Assembly: GCA_902611605.1 (NCBI GenBank)
Contig: CACMAH010000001.1
Coordinates: 1 to 64,000 of the forward strand
From: an uncultured Alphaproteobacteria bacterium
Lineage (GTDB): Bacteria; Pseudomonadota; Alphaproteobacteria; Rhodobacterales; Rhodobacteraceae
Direction: 5' to 3'
DNA length: 64,000 nt
Part shown: positions 9,245 through 19,296 of the stretch, piece by piece
How positions within the stretch are numbered: position 1 is the first letter of the stretch
Layout: the number at the start of each line of letters is the position of its first letter
Translations under genes and position numbers: made by a program
Notes under the pieces: generated by a model
Told to the model about the DNA's origin: nothing
Database searches by the model: none
Seen by the model: the letters and a program-made list of their open reading frames with translations, nothing else

Positions 9245-10234
9245 ATGATCAAATGGGGAATACTTTCTACTGCTAAAATTGCAACTGAACAAATAATACC
9301 TGCAATACTAGAATCAAAAAATTCTATCATTTATGGAATTGCTAGTAGAGATTTAAAAAAAGCAAAAAAATTAGTAAAACAGTTTGATATAAAGGAAGCT
9401 TTTTCTTCTTATAAGGATATATTAAATTGCAAAAAAATTGATGCTATATATATACCACTACCAACATCACAACATATTGAATGGTCAATTTTTAGTTTAA
9501 GAGCACAAAAGCACGTGTTATGCGAAAAGCCAATTGCTTTAAATGTGAAAGAAATAGATAAACTAGATTTAGAAATAAAGAAATCCAACAGAATATTCTC
9601 TGAAGCCTTTATGGTTTATTATCATCCTCAGTGGAAAAAAGTAAAAAAATTAATTTCAGATGGTGAAATTGGAGATTTAAAACATGTACAAGGATGTTTT
9701 ACATATTTTAATATAGATCCAAAAAATATGAGAAATATACCGGAACTAGGCGGTGGAGTTTTACCTGATATCGGCGTTTACCCATTAGTAACAACCAGAA
9801 TGGTGACTGATCAAGAACCAATAAGTATAAGATCAAAAATTGAATATGACAAAAAATTTAAGACGGATATATACGCTAGTGTTGAAGTAAATTTTAAACA
9901 TTTTGATCTAAGCTTTTATGTTAGTACACAAATGTCTTTAAACCAAAAAATGGTATTTCACGGGAATAAAGGAAAAATTGAAGTACATTCACCATTTAAT
10001 GCAAGATTATATGGTGACGCAATAGTCTCACTAAGTAGATCTGATAATAATGAAAAAGTTTATTTTCGTTTTGGAGAAACAAATCAGTATAGATTACAAA
10101 TAGAGGCCTTTGCCCAAGCAATCAAAAAAAATGATTCTAGTGATTTGTTCTCAATTACAAATTCACGGAATAATCAAAAAATAATTGATAAAATTTTTCA
10201 ATCACACAAAATAAAAAAAACAGTTAAAATTTAA
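9245..10234 (+). CDS. Gfo/Idh/MocA family NAD(P)-dependent oxidoreductase
   Basis: KWGILSTAKIATEQIIPAI N-terminal Rossmann region, HVLCEKPIALN, GGGVLPDIGVYPL. Confidence 0.9.
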   Translation: MIKWGILSTAKIATEQIIPAILESKNSIIYGIASRDLKKAKKLVKQFDIKEAFSSYKDILNCKKIDAIYIPLPTSQHIEWSIFSLRAQKHVLCEKPIALNVKEIDKLDLEIKKSNRIFSEAFMVYYHPQWKKVKKLISDGEIGDLKHVQGCFTYFNIDPKNMRNIPELGGGVLPDIGVYPLVTTRMVTDQEPISIRSKIEYDKKFKTDIYASVEVNFKHFDLSFYVSTQMSLNQKMVFHGNKGKIEVHSPFNARLYGDAIVSLSRSDNNEKVYFRFGETNQYRLQIEAFAQAIKKNDSSDLFSITNSRNNQKIIDKIFQSHKIKKTVKI

Positions 10235-10263
10235 ATGTTTGTTGGTTGAGGTTAAAAAAAATT

Positions 10264-11217
10264 TCACTCACTAGAATTTGAAAAAATAAACCCCAGAAAG
10301 TTTAACAAAATTTGTGCTGCCAGAATTGCTGTGCTGTCAGTGGGATCGTAATCAGGGGCTACCTCAACTATATCTATACCAATTATAGAGTTCTGAACTG
10401 TTATACTTTGAAGCAGTTCTAAAACTTCATAATATAAAAAACCACCATGACTTGGAGTGCCTGTGCCTGGAGCAATTGATGGACAAAAAGCGTCTATATC
10501 TATTGTAACATAGAGTCTTTTTCCTTTTGGAATTCTCTTAGCAATATTTTTCATTCCAATTTTTCTTGCTTGTCTTACTGAAATGATATCACTACCCATT
10601 TCCCTTGCTTTTTCATAACCTTCTTTTGCAGTCGAAGAAACATTTCTTATTCCAACCTGGGTTAAACCTGAAACATAGTCTTTTTCTGCAGCTCTTCTCA
10701 TTGGATTCCCATGACCATATCTGACACCATGTCTTTCATCTACAAAATCAAGATGTGCATCTATTTGCAAAATATGAAAGGAACTTTCATCTTTATATGC
10801 TTCAATACAAGGTATATTTATAGAATGGTCACCACCAATAACTACTGGTAAACTTTTTGCATTTAGAGCAGCTTTAACAGCTTTACAAATATTATGATGG
10901 CTTTTTTCTGTATCAGTATGAACAATGTCAGCATCGCCAAGATCTACTATTTTGACAGATTTATCCAAATAAGTTTTTTCATCTTCATGATCATAAGCAC
11001 CTGCGTGTCCAAATGAAAATAATGTTGATGCTTCTCTTACGGCACGAGGTCCAAATCTTGCACCTGGCCTAAACTGAGTACCAAAGTCAAAAGGTGCACC
11101 TATAATAGAAACATCCGCTCTAAAATTATCCCAATTCTTTATATACTCTCTTTTTGCAAATGTAGAAATCCCAACAAAAGGTAAATCTAATCTTCCGTTA
11201 TCATAATTATTAGAAAT
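10264..11217 (-). CDS. Ureohydrolase family (agmatinase / guanidinobutyrase-like); probable non-canonical ATT start
   Basis: VVIGGDHSINIP, QIDAHLDF, VTIDIDAFCPSIAPGTGTPSHGG metal-binding motifs. Manual translation upstream of the listed TTG (10968) continues ISNNYDNGRLDLPFVGISTFAKREYIKNWDNFRADVSIIGAPFDFGTQFRPGARFGPRAVREAST..., a conserved ureohydrolase N-terminus; SD-like AGAGGT (11224-11229) is 6 nt before ATT (11215-11217). Confidence 0.85.
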   Translation of the reverse strand: MSNNYDNGRLDLPFVGISTFAKREYIKNWDNFRADVSIIGAPFDFGTQFRPGARFGPRAVREASTLFSFGHAGAYDHEDEKTYLDKSVKIVDLGDADIVHTDTEKSHHNICKAVKAALNAKSLPVVIGGDHSINIPCIEAYKDESSFHILQIDAHLDFVDERHGVRYGHGNPMRRAAEKDYVSGLTQVGIRNVSSTAKEGYEKAREMGSDIISVRQARKIGMKNIAKRIPKGKRLYVTIDIDAFCPSIAPGTGTPSHGGFLYYEVLELLQSITVQNSIIGIDIVEVAPDYDPTDSTAILAAQILLNFLGFIFSNSSE

Positions 11218-11316
11218 TGTAGTACCTCTTTTATTAAAATTTTCGTTTTAAGATTTTTTCAATTATGTATATTTAATATAAATTAAAAACTTAATCTACT
11301 CATCATTACAAAATCA

Positions 11317-12183
11317 ATGTTAAATAATTTTACAAAAAATTCTATTATTACGGATATTGGAAAAATTATTTATTACAAAAGGGGTGATGGTCCGCCTGTA
11401 TTGTTGCTACATGGCTATCCACAATTTAGTTTAATGTGGGAGGAATCTGCGCTCCTCTTATCGCAAAAATATACAACTATTATCCCTGATTTAAGAGGAT
11501 ATGGTGAATCTGCAAAACCAAAAGGATTACCTGACCACTCCAATTATTCTAAACGAGCAATGGCAAATGATCTTATACAAATCATGGATAGTTTAAAATA
11601 TCAAACATTCTCTGTGGTGGGTCATGATAGAGGTGGAAGAGTAGCTCACAGATTATGCAGAGATTTTCCCAATAGAACAGATAAAATGGTAGTACTTGAC
11701 ATTTGTCCAACTTTAGACATGTATAAAGCCACAAATAGCGAATTTGCTTTTGGTTATTTCCATTGGTTTTTTTTAATACAAAAATATCCGTTACCAGAAA
11801 AATTAATAGCTAATAATGCATCTATATGGTTGGATGACTGTTTTAATAGATGGTCGGGCGGTTTCAACTTTAGAAAAAAAAAGGAGGTATATTTGGAAAA
11901 GTTTAATAACCCTGAAACTATTCACTCAACATGTGAAGATTATAGAGCAAGTTTTAGTATCGATTTAGTGCATGATAAAGAAGATGCTGAAAAAAAATTA
12001 AATATTCCTATTCTAGTCTTATGGGGAAAACATGGCTTGATAAACAAGTGCTTTAATCCCATTGAAATTTGGCAAAAATATTCAGAGAAAGTTGTTATTG
12101 GAGAATCTCTAAATTGTTATCATTTCATACCAGAAGAGATCCCAAAAATTTTAGACAAAAAACTTAAGCATTTTTTGAAATAG
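11317..12183 (+). CDS. Alpha/beta hydrolase, haloacetate (fluoroacetate) dehalogenase-like
   Basis: HGYPQFSLMWEE, PDLRGYGES, GHDRGGR nucleophile elbow, FHW, CEDYRAS, YHF; spacing matches fluoroacetate dehalogenase catalytic residues. Confidence 0.82.
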   Translation: MLNNFTKNSIITDIGKIIYYKRGDGPPVLLLHGYPQFSLMWEESALLLSQKYTTIIPDLRGYGESAKPKGLPDHSNYSKRAMANDLIQIMDSLKYQTFSVVGHDRGGRVAHRLCRDFPNRTDKMVVLDICPTLDMYKATNSEFAFGYFHWFFLIQKYPLPEKLIANNASIWLDDCFNRWSGGFNFRKKKEVYLEKFNNPETIHSTCEDYRASFSIDLVHDKEDAEKKLNIPILVLWGKHGLINKCFNPIEIWQKYSEKVVIGESLNCYHFIPEEIPKILDKKLKHFLK

Positions 12184-12187
12184 AATT

Positions 12188-13822
12188 TTAATTTGGACCT
12201 CTTAGATTTCTTCTCAAGATTTTTCCAGTACTAGTAGTTGGGAGTTTTTTTACAATTTCTACTTCTCTAGGATATTCATGAGCAGATAAATTCTTTCTTA
12301 CAAAAGATTGTAATTCTAATCTTAAAACTTTACTGTCTATAAATCCTTTGTTTAAAACTATAAAAGCTTTTACGATTTGTGTTCTTAATGAGTCTTTTTT
12401 ACCAATTACGGCAGCCATACTAACTGAAGGATGCCTCATTAAACAATCTTCAATTGGTCCTGGTCCAATTCTATATCCTCCAGATGTAATTACATCATCA
12501 TCTCTTGCTACAAATCTAATCCAATTATCTTTTTCAATGACCCCCTTATCACCTGTAATCATCCAGTCATTAATATATTTTTCATTAGTTGCATTAGTGT
12601 TATTCCAATATCTTAAAAACATTTGTGGAGAACCTTTTTTTATTGCGATTGTACCTAGTTGACCCTTTTTACATTTTGTTCCATTTTGATCTATTACACT
12701 CACAATATTCCCTGGTACTGGTGGTCCTACAATCCCAGGTCTAGGTTTCATTATTTTAGAACATGATGAAAGCACTAAATTGCATTCGGTTTGACCATAA
12801 AATTCATTTATATTTACTCCTAATACTTTATTACCCCAATCCAAAAGTTCTGTACCTAATGGTTCACCACCACTAGCTACTGATTTTAAAAATAATTTTT
12901 TTGATGTTGTCTTTGGTATTGCAGTTCTTAACATTTTTAAGGCAGTAGGAGGTAAAAAAGAACCTGTTACTTTAAATTCTGACATTAATTGAATAGCTTT
13001 TAATGCATCAAATTTTTCAAACCTGTAAGCTAAAACAGGCACTCCATGATGTAATGATGAAAATAAAATATTTAATAAACCACCAATCCAAGCCCAATCT
13101 GCTGGTGTCCATAATAGATTATATATTTTATTTTTATAGGTTGAAAATAGATCAAGATAAAATTCAAATGCTGGTAAGTGACCAAGTAAAACACGATGGG
13201 CATGTAAAACGCCTTTTGGTGGACCCGTAGTACCAGACGTATAAAGAAGCAGAGCAGGATCCTCTGAGTTTGTCTTTTCTATAATAAATTCACTAGATAC
13301 ATTAATTTCTGAAAAATTTATTGTGATACTTTTTAATTTTTTAATATTACCTTCAATAGTAAAAATAATTAATTCCTTCTGAAGATCGTTTCCCATACTT
13401 CTGATTTTTTTTGCACCTGACTCATCTGTTATAATGGTTTTTATTTTTGCATCAGAAATGCGATATTCTAAAGCATCTGGACCAAAGAGTAAAAAAAGGG
13501 GAACAGATATAGCACCAATTTTGAAAACTGAGATATGCGAGACTAAGCATTGTAGCGATTGAGGGAGTAATATTCCTACCCTATCAAATTTCTTAACTCC
13601 AAAACTTTTTAAATAATTTGCAACTTTATTTGAGAACAAATTTAATTCTTTAAAATTAGTTGTATTAATTTTTCCTGAGGGTAGCAAATCAATTATAGCA
13701 GGATTTTCTGGGGTGTTTATTGACCATTTTTCACAAATATCATAACCAATATTATAAATTTTTGGGATATCCCACTGAAATTTATCGTATAACTCTTTAT
13801 AAGTTAAATTTTGGTACTGCAT
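12188..13822 (-). CDS. AMP-forming acyl-CoA synthetase (AMP-binding enzyme)
   Basis: LLYTSGTTGPPKGVLHAH, GEPLGTELLDWG, EFYGQTECN, MITGDKG, PTTSTGKILRR motifs. Confidence 0.92.
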   Translation of the reverse strand: MQYQNLTYKELYDKFQWDIPKIYNIGYDICEKWSINTPENPAIIDLLPSGKINTTNFKELNLFSNKVANYLKSFGVKKFDRVGILLPQSLQCLVSHISVFKIGAISVPLFLLFGPDALEYRISDAKIKTIITDESGAKKIRSMGNDLQKELIIFTIEGNIKKLKSITINFSEINVSSEFIIEKTNSEDPALLLYTSGTTGPPKGVLHAHRVLLGHLPAFEFYLDLFSTYKNKIYNLLWTPADWAWIGGLLNILFSSLHHGVPVLAYRFEKFDALKAIQLMSEFKVTGSFLPPTALKMLRTAIPKTTSKKLFLKSVASGGEPLGTELLDWGNKVLGVNINEFYGQTECNLVLSSCSKIMKPRPGIVGPPVPGNIVSVIDQNGTKCKKGQLGTIAIKKGSPQMFLRYWNNTNATNEKYINDWMITGDKGVIEKDNWIRFVARDDDVITSGGYRIGPGPIEDCLMRHPSVSMAAVIGKKDSLRTQIVKAFIVLNKGFIDSKVLRLELQSFVRKNLSAHEYPREVEIVKKLPTTSTGKILRRNLRGPN

Positions 13823-13845
13823 ATTTAAAATAAAAAATTCTTAAT

Positions 13846-15009
13846 TTATTTTGTTTCTTCAAAAATTTCACGACCAATCAAAATTCTTCTAATTTCAGAT
13901 GTACCTGCTCCAATCTCATAAAGCTTTGCATCCCTTAGAAGTCTTCCTACAGGATAATCATTTGTATAACCATTCCCACCAAGACACTGAATTGCATCTA
14001 ATGCAACCTGTGTAGCTTTTTCTGCAGAATAAAGAATACATCCTGCAGAATCTTTTCTTGTTATTTTTCCTTTATCACACGCTTCAGCGACACGATATAC
14101 ATAAGATTTACACGCATTATATGTTGTATACATGTCAGCTATTTTAGCTTGCATTAGCTGGAAACTACCAATGGCCTGTCCAAATTGTTTACGCTCATGA
14201 ACGTATGGAACAACTGTATCAAGAGCAGAAGCCATAATACCTAAGGGTCCAGCAGCTAAAACAACCCTCTCATAATCTAAACCTGACATTAGAACTTCAA
14301 CTCCTTTTCCTTCTTCCCCCAGAATATTTTCAAAAGGTACCTCACAATTTTCAAAAACTAATTCACAAGTATTAGAGCCTCTCATTCCTAATTTATCTAA
14401 TTTTTTACCAGTACTAAAACCCTGCATTTCCTTTTCTATAATAAAAGCAGTTATACCTCTTGAACCTAAATTTTGACTAGTTTTAGCATAGACAATTAAT
14501 GTTTCTGCATCTGGACCGTTAGTTATCCACATTTTATTTCCATTCAAAATAAACCGATCATTTCTTTTCTCTGCATTTAATTTCATTGAAACAACATCTG
14601 AGCCAGCACCAACCTCTGACATTGCTAAAGAACCCACTTTGTTCCCAGAAATTAAATCAGGTAAAAACTTCTCTTTTTGCAATTCATTACCACAACGGAA
14701 AATCTGATTAACACAAAGGTTAGAATGAGCGCCATATGACAAACCAACAGAAGCTGAGGCTCGACTTATTTCTTCTACAATTATACAGTGTGCTAAGTAT
14801 CCTAAACCAGCTCCCCCAAAATCCTCTGATACTGTAACCCCTAATAGACCTGCATTCCCCATTTTTTCCCAAAGTTGGTTAGGAAATTCATTTTCTTGGT
14901 CTATGGAATGTGCAATATCTTTTATTTCTTTTGTGGCAAACTGATTAGCCAGGTCTCTTAATGCAGCCAATTCTTTACTTAGCCCAAAATCGAGTGATCC
15001 CATAAACAT
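13846..15009 (-). CDS. Acyl-CoA dehydrogenase, isovaleryl-CoA dehydrogenase-like
   Basis: [91 protein letters not shown]. Confidence 0.88.
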   Translation of the reverse strand: MFMGSLDFGLSKELAALRDLANQFATKEIKDIAHSIDQENEFPNQLWEKMGNAGLLGVTVSEDFGGAGLGYLAHCIIVEEISRASASVGLSYGAHSNLCVNQIFRCGNELQKEKFLPDLISGNKVGSLAMSEVGAGSDVVSMKLNAEKRNDRFILNGNKMWITNGPDAETLIVYAKTSQNLGSRGITAFIIEKEMQGFSTGKKLDKLGMRGSNTCELVFENCEVPFENILGEEGKGVEVLMSGLDYERVVLAAGPLGIMASALDTVVPYVHERKQFGQAIGSFQLMQAKIADMYTTYNACKSYVYRVAEACDKGKITRKDSAGCILYSAEKATQVALDAIQCLGGNGYTNDYPVGRLLRDAKLYEIGAGTSEIRRILIGREIFEETK

Positions 15010-15056
15010 AATGAATTTAACCTTTCATCAAATAACTTTAATATTTTTTAATAGTT

Positions 15057-16238
15057 TTAATCAACTTCAATAGCAATGGCGAGTGCTTCCCCACCACCTA
15101 TACATATTGCGGCAACTCCCTTTTTTAAATCTCTTTGCTTAAGAGCGTTGATTAATGAAACTAAAATCCTAGCTCCAGAAGCGCCTATTGGATGACCAAG
15201 GGAGCACGCACCACCATTCACATTTATTTTTTCACGAGATATTTTTAACTCTTTCATAAAAGCCATGGGTACTACTGCAAATGCTTCATTTACCTCCCAC
15301 AAATCAACTTCTTCAGTTGACCATTTGATCAATGATAACAACTTATGCGTTGCAGTTATTGGAGCTGTTGTAAACCAACCAGGCTCATGGGCATGTCCGG
15401 TATATCCTTTAATTCTAGCTTTTATTTTTAAATTTTTTTCTTCAGCATACTTTTGAGAACATATTACTAATGCTGCTGCACCATCTGAAATTGAAGAAGA
15501 ATTTGCAGCTGTGACTGTGCCGTCATTTAAAAATGCCGGTTTCAAGGTTGGGATTTTTGTAGGATTACTTCTTTTAGGTTGTTGATCTTCAGTAATTAAA
15601 ATTTCCTCTTTATTTTTTTTTGAAATTTTAACAGGTACAATCTCATTCTCAAAAAGACCCATTTTCTGTGCACTTAGGGCATTTTCCAGTGATTTAATCG
15701 CATATTCATCTTGTTGTATTCTTGTAAACTGATAATTTCTTGCGCAATCTTCAGCAAAAGAACCCATCAATCTACCTTCTTCATATGCATCCTCTAAACC
15801 ATCTAGAAACATATGATCATACATTTTGGCATGACCAATTCTTGCCCCTTCTCTATATTTTTTTGAAAGGTAAGGAGCATTTGTCATACTTTCCATACCA
15901 CCAGATACTAAAACATTATTTGTTTTTGCTTTAATTTGCTCTGAACCCATTATAACTGTCTTAAGTCCAGAACCACACATTTTATTTACTGTTACAGCTG
16001 GTATATACTTTGATAACCCCGCATTAAAACCTGCTTGTCTTGCTGGGGCTTGCCCTATCCCTGCTTGCAAAACACATCCCATAATTACTTCTTCAATATC
16101 ATCAAAATTCACACCTGATTCTAAAATTGCTTTTTTTATAGTCTCTCCTCCTAATTCAGGAGCAGAAATTTTAGATAAATCACCTTGAAAACTTCCTAGT
16201 GGAGTTCTTGCATACCCACTTATGACCACATCATTCAT
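15057..16238 (-). CDS. Acetyl-CoA acetyltransferase (thiolase)
   Basis: VNKMCGSGLKTV active-site Cys, GGMESMTNAPY, NVNGGACSLGHPIGASGARI, ICIGGGEALA. Confidence 0.94.
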   Translation of the reverse strand: MNDVVISGYARTPLGSFQGDLSKISAPELGGETIKKAILESGVNFDDIEEVIMGCVLQAGIGQAPARQAGFNAGLSKYIPAVTVNKMCGSGLKTVIMGSEQIKAKTNNVLVSGGMESMTNAPYLSKKYREGARIGHAKMYDHMFLDGLEDAYEEGRLMGSFAEDCARNYQFTRIQQDEYAIKSLENALSAQKMGLFENEIVPVKISKKNKEEILITEDQQPKRSNPTKIPTLKPAFLNDGTVTAANSSSISDGAAALVICSQKYAEEKNLKIKARIKGYTGHAHEPGWFTTAPITATHKLLSLIKWSTEEVDLWEVNEAFAVVPMAFMKELKISREKINVNGGACSLGHPIGASGARILVSLINALKQRDLKKGVAAICIGGGEALAIAIEVD

Positions 16239-16361
16239 AATATTGTTTTCCTTATAACTAGATTTAAATAGTTATTACTTAATGATTTTAAAATAAACCT
16301 TTACGAATTAAAAAAATACAAACAATAATTATAACAGTAATTAAACATATGGAAATATGAA

Positions 16362-17201
16362 ATGAAAAAATACAGTTGTTTTGATGTAATATTTGATAAT
16401 CAGCTTGCACACATTATTCTGAATAGACCAGAAAAAAGAAATTCGATGACAACTGGTTTTTGGAAAGAATTTCCTGAAATTGTATCAGATATAAATCAAG
16501 AAGGTATAATTAGAGTAATAATAATAAGTTCAACTGGACCACATTTTTGCTCTGGTCTAGATTTATCAATTTTCCAATCAGATCTTTTAGAAATAAATAA
16601 AGAAAAAGCAAATAAAGCAATACTTTTGAATAATTATATTGAAATTTTACAAAATGCCTTAAATATTTTACAGGAATGTCGAATACCTGTTATTTCAGCA
16701 ATTCAAGGTGCTTGTATTGGAGGTGGTCTAGACCTTGTTTGTGCAAGTGATATACGCCTAGGTACCAAGGATAGCTATTTTAGTATTTTGGAGACTAAAT
16801 TAGGCTTGGTAGCTGATATTGGAACATTCCCAAGACTAGTTAAATTAATTCCAGATGGATTAGTTCGTGAACTTGCATTTACAGGAAGAAATTTTAATTC
16901 CAATGAAGCAAAATTATCTGGTTTTTTGAATAATGTATACCCTGATCAAAAAAGTATGATAACTGCAGCATTTGAACTTGGCAAAGAAATATCTAATAAT
17001 TCACCTACAGTAGTTTTTGGTTGTAAAGAAGCAATTAAATTTTCAAGAGATCACACTACTGCGGAAGGTTTAGATTGGATAAAAATGTGGAATTCGGCAA
17101 TGTTCAACATGAAAGAAGTAGAAGAAAGCTTTAAAGCAAAAATTGAAAAACGTACTAGTAACTTTGACAATCTCCCAAAAAAAATAACTAAAATTAATTA
17201 A
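16362..17201 (+). CDS. Enoyl-CoA hydratase/isomerase family protein
   Basis: HFCSGLDLSIFQ, AIQGACIGGGLDLVCASDIRLGTKDSYFSILETKLGLVADIGTFPRL crotonase motifs. Confidence 0.9.
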   Translation: MKKYSCFDVIFDNQLAHIILNRPEKRNSMTTGFWKEFPEIVSDINQEGIIRVIIISSTGPHFCSGLDLSIFQSDLLEINKEKANKAILLNNYIEILQNALNILQECRIPVISAIQGACIGGGLDLVCASDIRLGTKDSYFSILETKLGLVADIGTFPRLVKLIPDGLVRELAFTGRNFNSNEAKLSGFLNNVYPDQKSMITAAFELGKEISNNSPTVVFGCKEAIKFSRDHTTAEGLDWIKMWNSAMFNMKEVEESFKAKIEKRTSNFDNLPKKITKIN

Positions 17202-17212
17202 TTTTTAGTTAT
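17184..17212. terminator. AT-rich hairpin at convergent gene ends
   Basis: Perfect 10-bp inverted repeat ATAACTAAAA (17184-17193) / TTTTAGTTAT (17203-17212) with A-run before and TCTTTT after; covers stop codons of both flanking convergent genes. Confidence 0.5.
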
Positions 17213-18438
17213 CTTTTATCATCAATTATAATCCCATCTTTAGGTAACGTGTTCGGTTTTACTTTAATAATTTTGGCTCTAAGATTAATTATGTCTCTAA
17301 GGTTTGGTAAATAATCATAAGAATTATCCGACTCAACTTCAATTTTTATAGTTAATTCGTCCTGATTATTAACTAAACTTATTTCAGCTCTTACCTTCTT
17401 AATTTCTTTATGCCTAGAAATAAATTCCTTTATTTGCTCAGGTCTTAAAAACATACCTTTAACTTTTGCAGCTTGGTCAGCTCTACCTCTCCAACCTACA
17501 ATTCTTGTATTTGTACGCCCACATTTACTTTCACCTGGAGCAAAAGCTGACATATCTCCAGTTGCAAATCGAATAAGCGGATAATCTAAATTTAAATTAG
17601 TAACCAGTATTTCACCAATTTCACCAGGTCCTACATGTTCACCTGTTCCTGGAAATACAATTTCTACTATAACTCCTTCATCTACTATCAGTGGTTCATT
17701 TTCAATTGTTTCGGTAGCAATATTACCCAAATCGGCAGTAGCATAAGACTGCATACATTTTATACCACGTTCAGAATATGCCTTTCTTAGATCGGGAAAT
17801 AATGGGCCACCTCCAACACAAGCAATATTTATATTCGATAAATCAAGATTTAGCTCATCACCCTTTTCTAAAATCTTAAATAGAAAATCTGGTGTACCCG
17901 CATAGACGTTAGTCTTTAAAAAAGATGCAGCTTTTGCCTGTAATTCTGTTTGACCAGTTCCAGCAGGTATTACTTTAGTTCCAATTTTTAAAGCACCTTC
18001 TTCAAACATCATACCTGCTGGAGTAAGATGATAAGAAAAACAATTTTGTAAAACCATTCCTTTCCTTACTCCTGTTGCATACAAGAATGGCGCAAAACGA
18101 CCCCAATCTAGTCCTCTAGTACCTGGTTCATAAATGGGACCTGGTGATTGGAAAAAATGCGTAGTTTTCTGTTCTTCAGTCCTTTCAAAACCTCCAAATG
18201 GAGGAAACAATTTTTGTTTGTTTACAAGTTCAGATTTACGTAATACAGGTATTTTTTGTAAATCTTCTATACTTCTGACTTCATTTGGATCAATACTTTC
18301 TAAATGATCTTTAAAACCCAAAGTTTCTTCTTTCGCGGTTTTTAATAATTTAGGTAAGAAAGTATTTATATATGATAACCTTGAATCATGTGTGCGAACT
18401 TCTTCTTTATTAAAAAAATCGCTTTTTAATTCAGCCAA
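17209..18438 (-). CDS. Phenylacetate--CoA ligase-like AMP-forming enzyme
   Basis: PaaK-like architecture: FFQSPGPIYEPGTRG, GGGPLFPDLRKAYSE, YATADLGNIATET, GRADQAAKVKGMFLRPEQI. Confidence 0.85.
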   Translation of the reverse strand: MAELKSDFFNKEEVRTHDSRLSYINTFLPKLLKTAKEETLGFKDHLESIDPNEVRSIEDLQKIPVLRKSELVNKQKLFPPFGGFERTEEQKTTHFFQSPGPIYEPGTRGLDWGRFAPFLYATGVRKGMVLQNCFSYHLTPAGMMFEEGALKIGTKVIPAGTGQTELQAKAASFLKTNVYAGTPDFLFKILEKGDELNLDLSNINIACVGGGPLFPDLRKAYSERGIKCMQSYATADLGNIATETIENEPLIVDEGVIVEIVFPGTGEHVGPGEIGEILVTNLNLDYPLIRFATGDMSAFAPGESKCGRTNTRIVGWRGRADQAAKVKGMFLRPEQIKEFISRHKEIKKVRAEISLVNNQDELTIKIEVESDNSYDYLPNLRDIINLRAKIIKVKPNTLPKDGIIIDDKR

Positions 18439-19241
18439 CGTTTTCTCCGCCTATATGATCTTCCATCTCTATAGGATTTACGTTTATCGCCAGATAAACC
18501 AAGATAAAATTCTTTAACATCTGGATTTTCTCTTAACTCTTCTGCAGGCCCATCCATTACAACTCTTCCACTTTCTAAGATATAACCAAAATGTGCAAAC
18601 CTTAAAGCCACATTTGTATTTTGCTCAGCAAGAAGAAAAGATACACCTTCTTTTTCATTTAGTTTTTTAACAATTTCAAATATTTCTTCAACAAGCTGTG
18701 GAGCTAAACCCATACTAGGTTCGTCAAGTAAAACAGTTTCAGGTTTTGACATTAAAGCCCTTCCAATAGCACACATTTGCTGTTCTCCACCTGAAGTATA
18801 CCCTGCTTGACTTTTTCTTCTTTGTTTAAGTCTTGGGAAATAGCTATAAACCATATCTAAGTCTTCAAGCACCCTCTTTTTTCCCTCTTTCCTTGTATAT
18901 GCTCCAGTCAGTAGATTTTCTTCAACAGTTAAATGTTCAAAACAATGCCGGCCTTCCATTACTTGAATTACACCTGATTTTACTAAATCTGATGGATTTA
19001 ACCTATCTATTTTTTCATTTCTATAAGTTATAGATCCCTTAGTAACTTCACCTCTCTCTGAATGAAGTAAGTTAGAAATGGCTTTTAAAGTTGTCGTCTT
19101 TCCTGCTCCATTTCCACCGAGTAATGCAACTATTGAACCTTTGGAAAGAGATAAGCTTACCCCTTTTAAAACAAGTATTACATGGTTATAAACAACCTCT
19201 ATATTATTTACTTCTAAAAGTGTTTCACTATCTCTTAACAT
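18426..19241 (-). CDS. livF: Branched-chain amino acid-type ABC transporter ATP-binding protein LivF
   Basis: Walker A LLGGNGAGKTTTLKAI, signature TSGGEQQMCAIGRAL, Walker B LLDEPSMGLAP. Second in-frame ATG (19239-19241) preferred: the first (19251-19253) abuts a hairpin/U-tract. Confidence 0.88.
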   Translation of the reverse strand: MLRDSETLLEVNNIEVVYNHVILVLKGVSLSLSKGSIVALLGGNGAGKTTTLKAISNLLHSERGEVTKGSITYRNEKIDRLNPSDLVKSGVIQVMEGRHCFEHLTVEENLLTGAYTRKEGKKRVLEDLDMVYSYFPRLKQRRKSQAGYTSGGEQQMCAIGRALMSKPETVLLDEPSMGLAPQLVEEIFEIVKKLNEKEGVSFLLAEQNTNVALRFAHFGYILESGRVVMDGPAEELRENPDVKEFYLGLSGDKRKSYRDGRSYRRRKRWLN

Positions 19242-19258
19242 TAGACTTCCCATTAAAA

Positions 19259-19281
19259 AGGGCCCAAAAAAATAGGGCCCT
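19259..19281 (-). terminator. GC hairpin with U-tract between livK and livF
   Basis: Minus strand reads AGGGCCC TATTTTTTT GGGCCCT TTTT; 7-bp stem plus U-run directly before livF. Confidence 0.7.
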
Positions 19282-19296
19282 AATTATTAAATCATA

